From Hymenopus coronatus (lineage: Eukaryota > Arthropoda > Insecta > Mantodea > Hymenopodidae), in NCBI GenBank assembly GCA_030762935.1, contig CM060899.1, positions 59,322,501 to 59,386,500 on the forward strand: a DNA stretch of 64,000 nt, read 5' to 3'. The stretch's first letter is position 1; the number at the start of each line of letters is the position of its first letter. The notes under the pieces are model-generated. The model searched no databases. It worked only from the letters and a program-made list of their open reading frames with translations, and was not told the origin of the DNA. Positions 32,800 through 44,411 of the stretch are shown piece by piece. The translations under genes and the position numbers were made by a program.

Positions 32800-33110
32800 T
32801 CGAGTAAAGCAAGTGGAACCTCAACAAACTTTCAGATAACACTGCTGCAAAGATCGTTTTTACACGCAAGCGGTGAGAGATTGTGGCAGTGGGAATTAAA
32901 CCTGCACGTGTTAACCGTTGATGACCTGCAGTGAAAGCAGCATGAAGGTTTACGTAATCCCATACATGGCTTAGCTGTCGTGCAAAACCGACCTCATCAG
33001 TGTGGAACACAGTCTGAGGAGGCAATGATTCCACCAAACACCTACTATGTAGGAACCATGTACAAAACTCGTTCGTTACCCAAAATCCCATGTATATCTG
33101 TGGACCGCTT
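32800..33110 (-). pseudogene. DDE transposase fragment (first catalytic aspartate region)
   Basis: Minus-strand frame FCTWFLHSRCLVESLPPQ, then TVFHTDEVGFARQLSHVWDY and VNLHAAFTAGHQR. This resembles the LFTDEATF...HVWADENPH region of insect DDE transposases. It lies outside the right TIR of the neighbouring element, so it belongs to another copy or a rearranged one. Stop-free but truncated at both sides. Confidence 0.7.
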
Positions 33111-33338
33111 CATTCCAACTACCCGAGTGGAAAGGTAAACACGAAAATCAAATTGTGGCACGCGGAAGCCCCATGGTTTAGCTAAAGGGTCGTCCACCAG
33201 TGGCGGTTGCTATACAAGACCAAGTGGATGTACTAAATATTATTTCTTTGAAAGATGTTAAACACATATGGTAATTTAAAAAATCGTTCGTTCAAAGTCG
33301 CCTTACCATCCCCATTAGAAATGAAATTACATTTTAAT

Positions 33339-33597
33339 TTTGGACGCTCTTTAACTGCTGTGATTCTTAGCGTACCATTCTATACTGGACGTTAAAGATC
33401 GTTTAATTTTGCTCAGAGGCATCTTTATCAGGCTTGAGGCTCTTTTACGACACGGAACCAGCGGCTTTACTTCCCTTCCGAAGGAAGCCATACTAAATAT
33501 TTTTACACCCGAAAAAATCCATCGTCCTCCGCCGGCTTTGAACCCGCTACCTTGGTACATGAAGTTAGCATGGTAACCATTAAACCAGAAGGCGACT
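33339..33597 (-). mobile_element. tRNA-derived SINE, family A, copy 6
   Basis: Reverse orientation with TGGTAACCATTAAACC head, GGCTTTGAACCCGC B-box region, TCGTCCTCC, CTTCCTTCGG palindrome and GGACGCTCTTTAACTGCTGT tail. Confidence 0.9.
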
Positions 33598-33628
33598 TAC
33601 CCTCTTTACCATTTTTACGCTTGACATC

Positions 33629-33925
33629 CCCTTAGGACTTACAGGCGTGGGTCAGAAGCCTGTGGGGGAGCCAACGGCACGAACGGGTGGTCGGCCAGGC
33701 ATGAGCGTGAGGAAGACGATGAAATGAAATGCAAGCGAAATGAATGATAGGAAAAGTGATGATGGAGCAATTTGTGGAATGAGTGCCGAGGAAAACTGGA
33801 GGACCCGGACCCGCCCAGACGCTGCTTCGTCCACCACAAATCCCACATGCGAGCTCTTGGGGATCGAACCCGGGCCGCCTAGGTGGGAGACAAGCGGTTT
33901 AGCCACCGCGCTGCCTACAGCGCTT
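33629..33925 (-). mobile_element. tRNA-derived SINE, family C, copy 2
   Basis: Minus strand: GGCAGCGCGGTGGCTAAACC head, B-box-like GGGTTCGATCCCC, GTGGTGGACGAAGCAGCGTC, GGGTCCTCCAGTTTTCCTCG and tail ending GGCTCCCCCACAGGCTTCTG. This is the most complete family C copy in the window. Confidence 0.88.
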
Positions 33926-34494
33926 AAATCTTCCAGCACCTCATGAGTTGTGCACGTTTTAAGTAGCTTTTTGGCATATGCGACTGGCATGACGTAATGC
34001 CATTTAGGCCAAATATATACGCGGCGTGCAGACTGGAAAGTGTCCACCAATTACTACGTAACATTTTTTCCCCGCGCTCTATCAGTACAATTTAACGTTA
34101 CTGACACCAGATGGTAGCTCACTGCAGTAGAAATCAAGGTTGCTAGAGAACAATAATGCTAATGCTTATTAGCATTGCACTTCTTAATACAGTGAGTGAA
34201 ATAGTGCGTTAACACTGCCATCTTGCGACTTTGGCAGAAGTAGGTAAGGTACATGCACGTAGAACCACATATTTCATACTATCCATTTTCTGAACTGCAA
34301 TTTAATTTCCTCATTACTTCGTTCTTGCCTTAGAATGCTTTACTTATTTAATGTACACAACAAACAGCCATAAAACTAACCTTTCTTTTGTAAGGTAACT
34401 TATGCATAAGTATCACCATCATCGTCGTCTTTGTTGTTGATGTTGTGAGGAGCTGCAGTTGTATTCACTTGTTCGTAATCATAACTATAAATCT
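33926..34494. other. Unassigned region
   Basis: No gene or repeat recognised. Confidence 0.4.
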
Positions 34495-34496
34495 AT

Positions 34497-35055
34497 ATTC
34501 ACAATGAGACGTAACGCAGCATAAGCGCAAGCGCAAGGGAAGATCATTCACAATCCAGTACAATGCCACAACTGACTCTCGCGGCAGGAACGTCACAATT
34601 GTTTCACCAAAATATTTAAAATAATGCAAGCATGAAAACTACGAATGTGATAAAAGTGCACATTTAGTTCAAAGTGTATTATCTCTTTGCGCCTTACGAT
34701 TTGTGAGAGTCAAGATGGTGGGTACATCCATTAAATCAAAAGAGGATTTGCCTTAGCCTTTTGAGCGAAATGAGATGGCACGGCCAAATAGAAGAGCATG
34801 CATGTACAGTAGACGCTGTAAAATCTCGTATTGCAATCGTCTGCTGTTGCGCAGCAGGCAATTCATAGAGGAAGGAGGGCAACATTCTTTCTCTATGTAC
34901 GCAACGTCGTTTGGAGTTTGCAAACTCTTGCGTTGCATTGCATTGCGTGGCGTGTGTGCGTGTCCATGTCCATGTGAATGCTTACATTGAATAACATGGG
35001 TGCAAAGTCTTTACGTTTAATCTGCATTTGCGCTTACATCTCATTGTGAATGGAG
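34497..35055. mobile_element. Possible MITE bounded by inverted ATTCACAATGAGAYGTAA
   Basis: ATTCACAATGAGACGTAACG at the left and the reverse complement of the right end ATTCACAATGAGATGTAAGC form an ~18-bp inverted pair with GCGCAAGCGC/GCGCAAATGC continuing inward. The element is ~555 bases without recognisable coding sequence. The ATTCACA core recalls the Harbinger-type element at 55282. Target-site duplication not resolved. Confidence 0.5.
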
Positions 35056-35778
35056 CATTGCAATCATGGTGTTCTTCCATTTGACTATGCCACGCCATTT
35101 TAAAATGCGCCATTCGTTCAACACATTTGTATGTCTTCTTTATACATAAACATTCATGAAGCTATAAGTACAAAGGTGAGGAAAGTCTGTGTTTAGCAAA
35201 CGAATAAGGATTTGGATAAAATCTTGTATATTAGTACCGAATTTCGTCTAACCATCTGAGCTACCATGGCAACATGACAGAAAAAATTGGGGCCGAAGAA
35301 AAAAAGAAATAAATGAAATAAGGGGATGCGATAGAATACGTAGGTTTCGATTACATATATGCAAATTAAGGGTATGGGAGGGGTTATTATCCCAGTATCT
35401 GCCCTATCTCTGGGGAGGGGCAAACAGACGAAATTCATATAACGAGTATTTTTCAGTATAAGGGAGGTGGAGAGAGAGTTTCATAAGTAAAAAGTGGCTG
35501 GAAAGGGATAAAAAAAAGTTATTACTGGAGAGATTTTTGATGACTGTATACAGATACCCAGGCGTGGGGAGTTTTCATGGATGGTGAAAAGGAAATGGAG
35601 ATGATCATTGGAAAACCGAACAGTTAATGATACTTGATTAGGAAATAATTGGTCCCATGTGATGTAATTAGTTATATTTGTTAATTTTGTGATTTGGTGG
35701 TTTGGAGCAAATAGATAGGGTTAATAACTAAGTCACCATATGCTTGTAATTAGCAATGAAATAAATAAACGAAAAAAA
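35056..35778. other. Unassigned region with SINE B head scrap
   Basis: ACCATCTGAGCTACCATGGC at ~35252 is a fragment of a family B SINE head on the minus strand. No other feature. Confidence 0.45.
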
Positions 35779-36586
35779 CTAATGCGTTCCATTCAAATGC
35801 CTTTCTCTACATTTCTGCAACAACTTTTTGTTAAAAAGCTTATGCTTCTTTTTACTTCATGCTAATCGAGAAGAAATTATCAGAAATTATCAGCAAGTAG
35901 GAGGGAAATAAGGGAGTACCATAGGTTAAAGTATTAATCAAAAACTGGTTGCTTTGTTACTGAAGTTCCTTTGTTTGTATGGACAGGAGTTGATAAATTC
36001 CTGTATGAGAAAAGTATAAGCTTTTTAAAGCTGAAACCAAAAACAAGGAAAATTTCAACAACGATGAACTCCACGAAACAAAATATATATAACATAAGCT
36101 GTGTGTTTTAACGTGTTCTACATTTTTTGTGGTAAGTTATTGTCCCTTTTTTACGGTTTAGCAGTTAGGCCAAATTCCCTAAAACTCGTCCAGAATAAAG
36201 TAGTCTTCAGAGCCTATTCCCAGAAAATTCAAGATATACATTTTATTTTGTATGTAAATATCTTAAATATAAGAGATTTTAATCAAAATCATTACAGCCA
36301 GTTTTGAGAAAATCAAAATTTTCGAGAAAAAAAAGCCTTATAAAGGGTAGTTGGGCGTGGGGGATTTTCTTGAAAATCTTCGTGTCACGGGATTTTCTTG
36401 AAAATCTTCGTGTCACGATCGTGGAAGTTACCGAACTTAAATACAAGTTTGGTATTTAACGGTCTTTTCGTTTTTGAGCTATGCTGTCCACAGACACACA
36501 CACGCACACTGACGTACCTTTTTCTAAGTGGAATACAATACCTTCTCTAAACACTACGTACATAGTAAGTGTAGAGAAAGTAAAAA
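35779..36586 (+). mobile_element. HINE-like element copy 13 (with 28-bp internal duplication)
   Basis: Starts CTAATGCGTTCCATTCAAAT in an A-run, ends GTGTAGAGAAAGTAAAAA. GGGATTTTCTTGAAAATCTT... occurs twice as exact adjacent 28-bp units (36361-36388 and 36389-36416). Confidence 0.9.
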
Positions 36587-36688
36587 TAAATGTTGGCCCT
36601 TTAACAATATTTCAGGATTCCGGTAGACCATAACCATAAGCATACTTGCCAAGTGATATTTGAGAATATTTGTACTGTAAGTCTTTAA

Positions 36689-37585
36689 ATATGATGTGTT
36701 ACACTCACATGACTTTCTCTAGCCGTTCTACAAACTTCTTACATAAGATTGTTCTTCTCTCTGCACTTTGTTAATCGAGGTATTCAGCACAATGTTCTTA
36801 TTACTTAGTTCCTTATAAGTAGGAAGAAAATAAGGGAATACACTAGGCTAAATCGATAGACAAATGTTTTAAAAGCTGTCGTTATGCGATTGTCATTACA
36901 AATGGCTTCTTTTCTTGGCCAGGAGTAGAACAAAGGAAAAACGGACACTCCCGTCTGAGAAAAGTATAAGTACTTCACAACTGAAACTAATAACAATGAA
37001 TACCTCGAAAACGGTAAGCTCCACGAAAAAAATGTATATGACGTAAATTGTGTATTTTAACAAGGCCTACATTTTTTGTATAGTAAGTTTTTGTCTATCT
37101 CTTACGGTTTATTAGTTATGCCAAATTAAGCAAAATTCATCCAGAATAAACAGGTCTTTAGAAGCTATTCCCAGAAAATTCAAGATATACATTTTATTTG
37201 CCAGATAAATATCTTTAATATACGATATTTTAATCAAAATTGTTAGAGCCATTTTTAAGAAAATCAACATTTTCGAAAAAAAATTCCATGTAAAGGGTAG
37301 TTTGGGGTGGGAAGATTTTTCTCAAAATCTTCGTGTCGCATCCCTGGAAGATACTAATCTTAAATACCAAGTTTGGTATTTTAGCTACTTTTCGTTTTTG
37401 AGTTATCGTGTTCACAGATACACGGACACACACACACGGACCTTTTTCTGGAAATCCTTTTTTTGGATTCAGGGGGTCCTAAAACATATATTTCCGGTGA
37501 AATCTCGTCATCGAATTTTTGGGTGGAATGCAATACTTCTCTATCCCTATGTACGTTGTACATACGGGGCAATAGAAAGTAAAAA
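36689..37585 (+). mobile_element. HINE-like element copy 14 (tandem array, unit 1)
   Basis: Starts ATGATGTGTTACACTCACAT, full internal structure, degenerate end palindrome, then GAAAGTAAAAA running straight into the next TCTGATG. Confidence 0.92.
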
Positions 37586-38299
37586 TCTGATGTGTTCCAT
37601 TCTCATAACTTTCTCCATATCCTTGCAACAAATAATTCTTAAAAAGCTTATACTTCTATTTACTTTATGCTAATCAGAAAAAATTAGCAGAAATAGTCTT
37701 ATTACTCGCATCCTTGTAAGCAGAAGCGAAATAAGGGACAACCGTAGATTAAAGTGATAGTCAAAAGCTGGTTGCTATGTCAATGAAGTTCCTTTGTTTA
37801 TATGGATAGGAGTTGACAAGTTCCAGTATGAGAAAAGTATACGTTTTTCATAGCAGAAACCAAAAATAAGGAATGTCACAAAAACGACGAACTCCACGAA
37901 AAAAATGTATATAACATAAATTGTGTGTTTTAATGTGCTCTACATTTTCTGTGTAGTAAATTTTCGTCCATCTCTTACGGTTTAGCAGTTATGCAAAATT
38001 TAGTAAAATGCATCCAGAATAAACTACTCTTCAGAGGCTATTCCCAGAAAATTAAAGATATGCATTTCATTTCTCAGGTAAATGTGTTTAATATCCGAAA
38101 TTTTAATCAAAATCGTTAGAGCCATTTTTGATAAAATCAAAATTTTCGAAAAAAGTTCCATGTAAAAGGTAGTTGGGGGTGGGGGGATTTTTCTCAAAAT
38201 CTTCGTGTCGCATCCCTGGAAGATACTAAACTTAAATACTAAGTTTGGTATTTTACCGACTTTTCGTTTTTGAGTTATCGTGTTCACAGACTCACGGAC

Positions 38300-38352
<53 letters not shown>

Positions 38353-38488
38353 CCTTTTTGTGAAAATGCTTTTTTTGGATATTGGAGACCCTAAAACATA
38401 TATTTCCGGTGAAATCTCGGTATCGAATTTTTGGTGGAGTGCAATACTTTCTCTATACACTATGTACATAGTGCGTATGGAGAAAGTA
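37586..38488 (+). mobile_element. HINE-like element copy 15 (tandem array, unit 2)
   Basis: TCTGATGTGTTCCATTCTCA start, ~50-base CA tract at 38300-38349, end GGAGAAAGTAAAAA. Nearly identical to unit 3. Confidence 0.93.
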
Positions 38489-39103
38489 AAAATTAGCAGA
38501 AATAGTCTTATTACTCGCTTCCTTGTAAGCAGAAGCGAAATAAGGGACAAACGTAGATTAAAGTGATAGTCAAAAGCTGGTTGCTATGTCAATGAAGTTC
38601 CTTTGTTTATATGGATAGGAGTTGACAAGTTCCAGTATGAGAAAAGTATACGTTTTTCATAGCAGAAACCAAAAATAAGGAATGTCACAAAAACGACGAA
38701 CTCCACGAAAAAAAGGTATATAACATAAATTGTGTGTTTTAATGTGCTCTACATTTTTTGTGTAGTAAGTTTTCGTCCATCTCTTACGGTTTAGCAGTTA
38801 TTCAAAATTTAGTAAAATGCATCCAGAATAAACTACTCTTCAGAGGCTATTCCCAGGAAATTCAAGATATACATCTCATTTGTCAGGTAAATATGTTTAA
38901 TATCCGAAATTTTAATCAAAATCGTTAGAGCCATTTTTGAGAAAATCAAAATTTTTGAAAAGGTTCCATGTAAAGGGTAGCTGGGAGTGGGGGGGTTTTT
39001 CTCAAAATCTTCGTGTCGCATCCCTGGAAGATACTAAACTTAAATACCAAGTTTGGTATTTTACCGGCTTTTCGTTTTTGAGTTATCGTGTTCACAGACA
39101 CAC

Positions 39104-39146
<43 letters not shown>

Positions 39147-39286
39147 CCTTTTTGTGAAAATGCTGTTTTTGGATATTGGGGACCCTAAAACATATATTTC
39201 CTGTGAAATCTCGGTATCGAATTTTTGGTGGAGTGCAATACTTTCTCTATACACTATGTACATAGTGCGTATGGAGAAAGTAAAAA
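38489..39286 (+). mobile_element. HINE-like element copy 16 (tandem array, unit 3, lacks its own 5' end)
   Basis: Begins at AAAAATTAGCAGAAATAGTC directly after the preceding GTAAAA, so the junction lies in the A-run before TTAGCAG. The offset to the equivalent position in unit 2 is 808 bases. The two are almost identical, differing mainly in the CA tract (~35 bases here). Confidence 0.93.
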
Positions 39287-39814
39287 TATAATGTGTTTCG
39301 TCTATATGATTTTCTCTGCCTGTTCTGCAAGCAAGCTATTATTATTCTTTCTTGCTCATGCTAATCCAAACAAACATAAGCAGAAACGCTCTTATTACTT
39401 AGTTCCTTATAAGTAGAAGGGAAATTAGGGAATATATTAGGACAGGGCCGGTAAGATAAACGCCTGCAGTGTGAAATGCTCTACCTCTGCAATCGCCCCT
39501 TCCTTTTTCCTTCCGCCTGGCAGAGAAGCGGAGAGGTTAAGTGTGCAACAGTGGCGGATGTTCTTGAAGAACAAGAAAATATTGGCTCTCCCAGTCTCGA
39601 TTAAACATTCGCCATTCACTCATATTGCACATGTAAGTCACCACCGCACTGAGTGAACCGGTTTCTTCAGCTCTAATTAAAGCAATAGTCAAGTATTTTT
39701 AAAGCTTTCGGTATGAGATGAAATTGAAATTTGGTTCCTTTCGAAGCTCAGGAGTAAAACAAAAGAAGTATGAATCAAGAGAAAAGTTGTAGCTCGAGTT
39801 GTATTTAATAAGAC
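39287..39814 (+). mobile_element. HINE-like element copy 17 (tandem array, unit 4, diverged and truncated)
   Basis: ATAATGTGTTTCGTCTATAT start following AAAAA, CTTATTACTTAGTTCCTTAT block, then a 200-base GC-richer insertion-like stretch (39440-39660) before CAATAGTCAAGTATTTTTAA and AGGAGTAAAACAAAAG. It runs into the Crypton-like element. Confidence 0.75.
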
Positions 39815-39991
39815 TATTTCGTGAACAAAATAACAATGATTAGCCTATATAGACACGAAGAATAATATTCCTCAAGTCCTATTTGTCTTGACGTATATTT
39901 GCACCGAAATCACTGATGTCCATATCATAAATTTCATATCCTTTTGTATTGCTACATAAAGGTGTAAAAATGCATGTGCCGTAAAGTAAGC

Positions 39992-40570
39992 ACAGGTGGC
40001 GCCGTGTTTGAGTAGTTAGACCGCTCGCCTCCCACCTAGGCGGTCCGGGTTCGATTCCAAGCGCCGTATGTGGGATTCGTGGTGGACGAAGCGCCAGTCT
40101 CCATGGCCGCGCTCGCTTAAGTGCCTCACTTTGCTGCTTCGTGGCGCAGGGGATCGTGGGTTCGAGTCCCGCCTTGAGCATGGGCGTGTATGTATTATAA
40201 GCAAAAAAAAAAAAAAAAAAAGAAACGCTATAACCAAACATTAAAAAGAAGTGAATGTTAGGAAAATGAAAAAAGGAATACCTGAGAAGACTCCGCTACT
40301 GTATTTATAAATAAAAAAAAAACGTCTGGGCGGGTTTTCTCCGGGTCCTCCGGTTTCCCCCGCTACTCATTCCACCTATTGCACCATCATCACCTTTCCA
40401 ATCATCACTTACATTTTATAGCATCCACTTCCTCATGTTCATGCTGGTTATGGGCTGACCCCTCGTAACAGGTTCTCCATTCTGTGGTTTCGTGCCGTTG
40501 GCTCCCCAACAGGCTTCTGATTCCTAGACATTGGCTTGTAAGCCCTAGCGGAGTCCTACAATTACGAAAC
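39992..40570 (+). mobile_element. tRNA-derived SINE, family C, copy 3, itself interrupted
   Basis: Head GGTGGCGCCGTGTTTGAGTA with B box GGGTTCGATTCC and GTGGTGGACGAAGCGCC, then after an insertion CTGGGCGGGTTTTCTCCGGG through GGCTCCCCAACAGGCTTCTG. Sits inside the Crypton-like fragment. Confidence 0.85.
40104..40322 (+). mobile_element. Short tRNA-like retroposon (family G) nested in family C SINE
   Basis: GGATCGTGGGTTCGAGTCCC contains a B box, and the ~100-base unit ends in a 19-base A-run at 40203-40221. A further ~100 bases to a second A-run complete the insertion relative to intact family C. Boundaries approximate. Confidence 0.6.
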
Positions 40571-40875
40571 GAAAATAAACAGAGATTTCTTTGTATGGTT
40601 ACATTCTATTATTATGGTGTAAAATAAACACGTTTTGGAAACTTCCGCCATTATGTCATGAATACCACTGTACACTGATACTATTATCATGAGACGAACA
40701 TTAGTTCAGAGAGAGAAAAACGCACGTGGATGCGATAAATCTAGGAAAACAATTGCATGTGTGTGTGAAAGAAACATTAAAATGTAGAGATAATGAGTTC
40801 TGATTTGTTGGAAATTTACGCGCCAATGTACTAGATTAGCCACTTCCTACGATCACGTGTCATGAACGAAATAGT

Positions 40876-41480
40876 CGTATTAATTGCATCCTTATAAGAG
40901 AAAGGAAATAAGGAAATATACTAGGCTAAATGGGTAGTCAAATATTAAAATTTCACCACAAATCTTATTTAAGTTACGAACTTTAATTATTTAGCACCTT
41001 CACTATATAACCTTTAAATTCTTTTCATCGTCGTTCACACGCTTGGCTTTAAAAAAATCCTTTTTTACGACATGACGCAATTCCAATATTAAGTTAAGCA
41101 GAACTGCGGTCAGGTCATTAGTTTTAATTTGATTTTCCATTCAGCATTTTTATCGTTATTTCATTGTGATGTAATAGGCCAAAACGTCATCTGTCTGGAC
41201 GACAGCTTTTCGAGAAAAATTCTAAAATGAGAGATTTTTATAACGAAAAGCGGATTTTGTATTGGTCATTGATTTTTATTTATAAAATACAAGTCACTGC
41301 CTCAAACGGTTAGAAATAAAGCGGGCACATAAGACATTTTGTAAATCATAGCAGTAATGGTTAGAAACATCGAGTTGTTATTTTATAAGGGGTTTTATGC
41401 TAACTTAAAACTAACTTAAAATTGGTATACAATGAACAGTACCGGACAAGGAAAGATCGATGTTCAGTACTTTTATTGCA
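40876..41480. other. HINE-like scrap then unassigned DNA
   Basis: 40870-40950 retains AAATAGTCGTATTAATTGCA and ATAAGGAAATATACTAGGC from a HINE-like copy. The remainder is AT-rich with nothing recognised. Confidence 0.5.
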
Positions 41481-41482
41481 GT

Positions 41483-42160
41483 TTTTTACTTTCTCTACAC
41501 GTGATTGATTTTCTGAAAAATGGCTGTAACGATTTTGATCAAAATCCCATCTATTAAAGATATTTACATCACAAATAAAATGTATATCTTGTCTTTTCTG
41601 GGAATAGCCTCTGAAGACCTCTTTATTCTGGATGAATTTTGTTTAACTGCTAAACCGTAAGAGATAGACAAAAACTTAAAAATTTAGAGCTCGTTAAAAC
41701 ACACACTCTATGTTTACATTTTTTCGTGAAGTGAATGTTTTTTTAGATATTCCTTGTTATTAGTTTCAGCTTTAAAGTACATATACTTTTCACCTACGGG
41801 AATTTGTGAACTCCTGTCCATTCAAACAAAGGAACTTCAGTCACATAGCAACCATCTTTTGACTACCACATTAACGTCGTGTACTCCCTCTTGGGCAGTT
41901 TCGAGGGGAATTTTGCATTAATATTCTTGCAGGGTTTTTTTTAGTTGGTGAGAATCTAACTCGCCTAAGGCGTCTTTGTAAGATTTTTCCCCCTGCTTAT
42001 AATAAAAAAATACAAAAAAAAAACTTACACGGAAGGAAGTAATAACACGATTTCTGCTATTTTTTTCTCGATTAGCTTGAAGTAAATAGAAGAATAAGAT
42101 TTTTAACAATAATTTGTTGCAGAAATGTAGAGAAAGTCATGTTAATGGTACACATCAGAT
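41483..42160 (-). mobile_element. HINE-like element copy 18 (internal deletion plus ~130-bp insertion)
   Basis: TTTTTTACTTTCTCTACACG, then a direct jump to GATTTTCTGAAAAATGGCTG, so the microsatellite half is lost. Between ACTCCCTC and CTTACACGGAAG lies a foreign stretch (about 41890-42022) ending in an A-run. Ends ACACATCAGATTTTT. Confidence 0.88.
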
Positions 42161-42161
42161 T

Positions 42162-42948
42162 TTTACTTTCTCTACACGTACTATGTACATAGTGTATAGA
42201 GAAGGTATTGTAATGCACCCAAAACTTTGATACCGATATTTCACCGGAAATACATGTTTTGAATACAAAAAAAATTTAGAAAAATGTCCGTGTGTGTGTC
42301 TGTGTGTGTATGAGTGTCTTTGGGCAGCATAGCTCAGAAACGAAAACTCCCTTAAAAACCAAACTTGGTAATTGAGTTTTTTATCTTCCAAGGATGCGCC
42401 TCGAAGATTTTCAAGAAAATCCCCCTACCCCCAACTACTATTTACATGGAACTTTTTTAAAACATTTTGATTTTCTAAATAATGGCCCTAACGATTTTGA
42501 TTAAAATGTCGTATATTAAAAATATTTACATAATAAATAAAATGTATATCTTAACTTTTCTGGATGAATTTTACGAAAATTTGCATAACTGCTAAACCGT
42601 AAGAGATGGACAAAATTTACCACATAAAAATGTAGAACACGTTAAAAGACACAATTTATGTAATAAACATTTTTTTCGTGGAGTTGATCGTTTTTGAGAT
42701 ATTCCTTGTTATTGGTTTCAGCTTTAAAAAACTTATACTTTTCTCATACAGGAATTTGTCAACTCCTGTCCATACAAACAAAGGAACTTCAAGTACATAG
42801 CAACCAGCTTTTGACTATCACGTTAGCGTAGTGTACTCCCTTATTTCCCTTCTACTTACATTGAAGAAAGTAATAACACTATTTTGCTAATTTTTTCTCG
42901 ATTAGCATTAAATAGAGGCAAAAGCTTTTTAATAATATTTTTCTATGA
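42162..42948 (-). mobile_element. HINE-like element copy 19 (tandem with copy 18, far end lost)
   Basis: Starts TTTTACTTTCTCTACACGTA immediately after copy 18, with short TG tract, all blocks to GATTAGCATTAAATAGAGGC, then breaks off after AATAATA. Confidence 0.9.
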
Positions 42949-43457
42949 AGTATTATATTTCCCTGTATTTTGCAGCACTATAGTTTACATAATAACAGAC
43001 CGCACCGAAGGGCCTACAAGAGAATTAGTACCACTCTCTTGTCGGGTGGGTATTTTATGGCTCTGGCAGGCGACTCTCTTTTGCTTGCCCTGGTTAGGCA
43101 GCAAACGCTTAAAACAAAAAAACAAAAACATTACACAAATTTTTATGTGTATCTCTTTATAACAGAGCTGGTTGGCAGGACGGAGTTTCATTTGCCTTTT
43201 TCTCGCTTAAACTATTTTCCACTCTTTCTCTTCCTTTTTTGGGGAGGAGAAGGGAGGTTCGAAGTTTTAATAAATTCTGTTGATGTATTCCGTTAGGTTA
43301 CAGCAAAATGGAACAATGTTATGCTGCGGCAATTTTACAGCCTGGCATACAGAGCCAATAAATATCTTGGAATGTAATGATTAGAAAGCGGAATTTTAGA
43401 CATTAGAAAATAATGTATTAGCCTCCTTAACTGTAATATTTTTATCTGTTGTTTTTT
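42949..43457. other. Unassigned region between HINE-like copies
   Basis: 42964-43140 contains a protein-like but unrecognised frame (KRISTTLLSGGYFMALAGDS). No family known to me. The rest is AT-rich. Confidence 0.3.
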
Positions 43458-44306
43458 TATTCACATGACTTTCTCTACATTTCTGCAACAAATTATTGTT
43501 AAAAAGCTTATGTTTCTATTTACTTCATGCTAATCGAGAAAAAAATTAGCAGAAATAATCTTATTGCTTCCTTCCTTGTAAGTAGAAGCGAAATAATGGA
43601 GTACCATAGGTTAAAGTGATAGTCAAAAGCTGGTTGCTATGTGACTGAAGTTCCTTTGTTTGTATGGACAGGAGTTGACAAATTCCTGTATGAAAAAAGT
43701 ATAAGTTTTTAAAAGCTGAAACGAATATCAAGGAATATCTGAAAAACGATCAACTCCACACAAAAAATGTATTTAACATAAATTGTGTATTCTAACGTGC
43801 TCTACATGTTTTTGTGTTAAGTTTTTGTCCATCTCTTGCGGTTTAGCAGTTATGCAATATTCTGTAAAACTCATCCAGAATAAAGTAGGCTATTCCCAGA
43901 AAGTTCAAGATATACATTTTATATGTCAGGTAAATATCTTTAATACACATATTTTAATCAAAATCGTTAGAGCCATTTTTGAGAAAATCAAAATGTTCGA
44001 AAAAGCTTCCATGTAAATGGCAGTTGGAGTTGGAGGTTTTTCTTGAAAATCTTCGTGTATCGCCTTTGGAAGATACCTAACTTAAATACCAAGTTTGGTA
44101 TTTTATCGACTTTTCGTTTTTGAGTTATCGTGTTCACAGACTCACACACACACATGGACCTTTTTCTGAAAATACTTTTTTTTTTGGGTAAAGGGTACCC
44201 TAAAGCATATATATATATTTGCGGTGAAATCTCGGTATCGAATTTTTGGTGGAGCGCAATACCTACTCTATAAAGTATTACAAAGTGCGTGTAGAGAAAA
44301 TAAAAA
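43458..44306 (+). mobile_element. HINE-like element copy 20
   Basis: ATTCACATGACTTTCTCTAC start (first bases lost), all blocks, short CACACACACAT tract, degenerate palindrome and GTAGAGAAAATAAAAA. Confidence 0.9.
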
Positions 44307-44411
44307 CAGTAATTTGTCATTGAAAATTGCTTTAGTGTTTCTCGAAATATGATCAATACAGTTTTGCGTTCCTTTAAACCATTTTTCATAGCAAAAAAAA
44401 AAAAAAAAAAA

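Larger units (their letters stand above)
39815..40875 (-). mobile_element. Crypton-like element fragment type 2, SINE-interrupted
   Basis: Inverted homologue of 7170-7700. On the minus strand the order is AACTAATGTTCGTCTCATGA, ATAATGGCGGAAGTTTCCAA (start of the MAEV... frame), a SINE complex, then GATATGGACATCAGTGATTT and CGTCAAGACAAATAG. The ORF is destroyed. The ends GACTATTTCG/CGAAATAGTC adjoin HINE-like sequence. Confidence 0.65.

Noticed and set aside
42964..43162. Candidate exon (TRELVPLSCRVGILWLWQ or, in another frame, STTLLSGGYFMALAGDS)
   Set aside because: Two overlapping frames are equally open and neither matches a family I know; no splice context was convincing.
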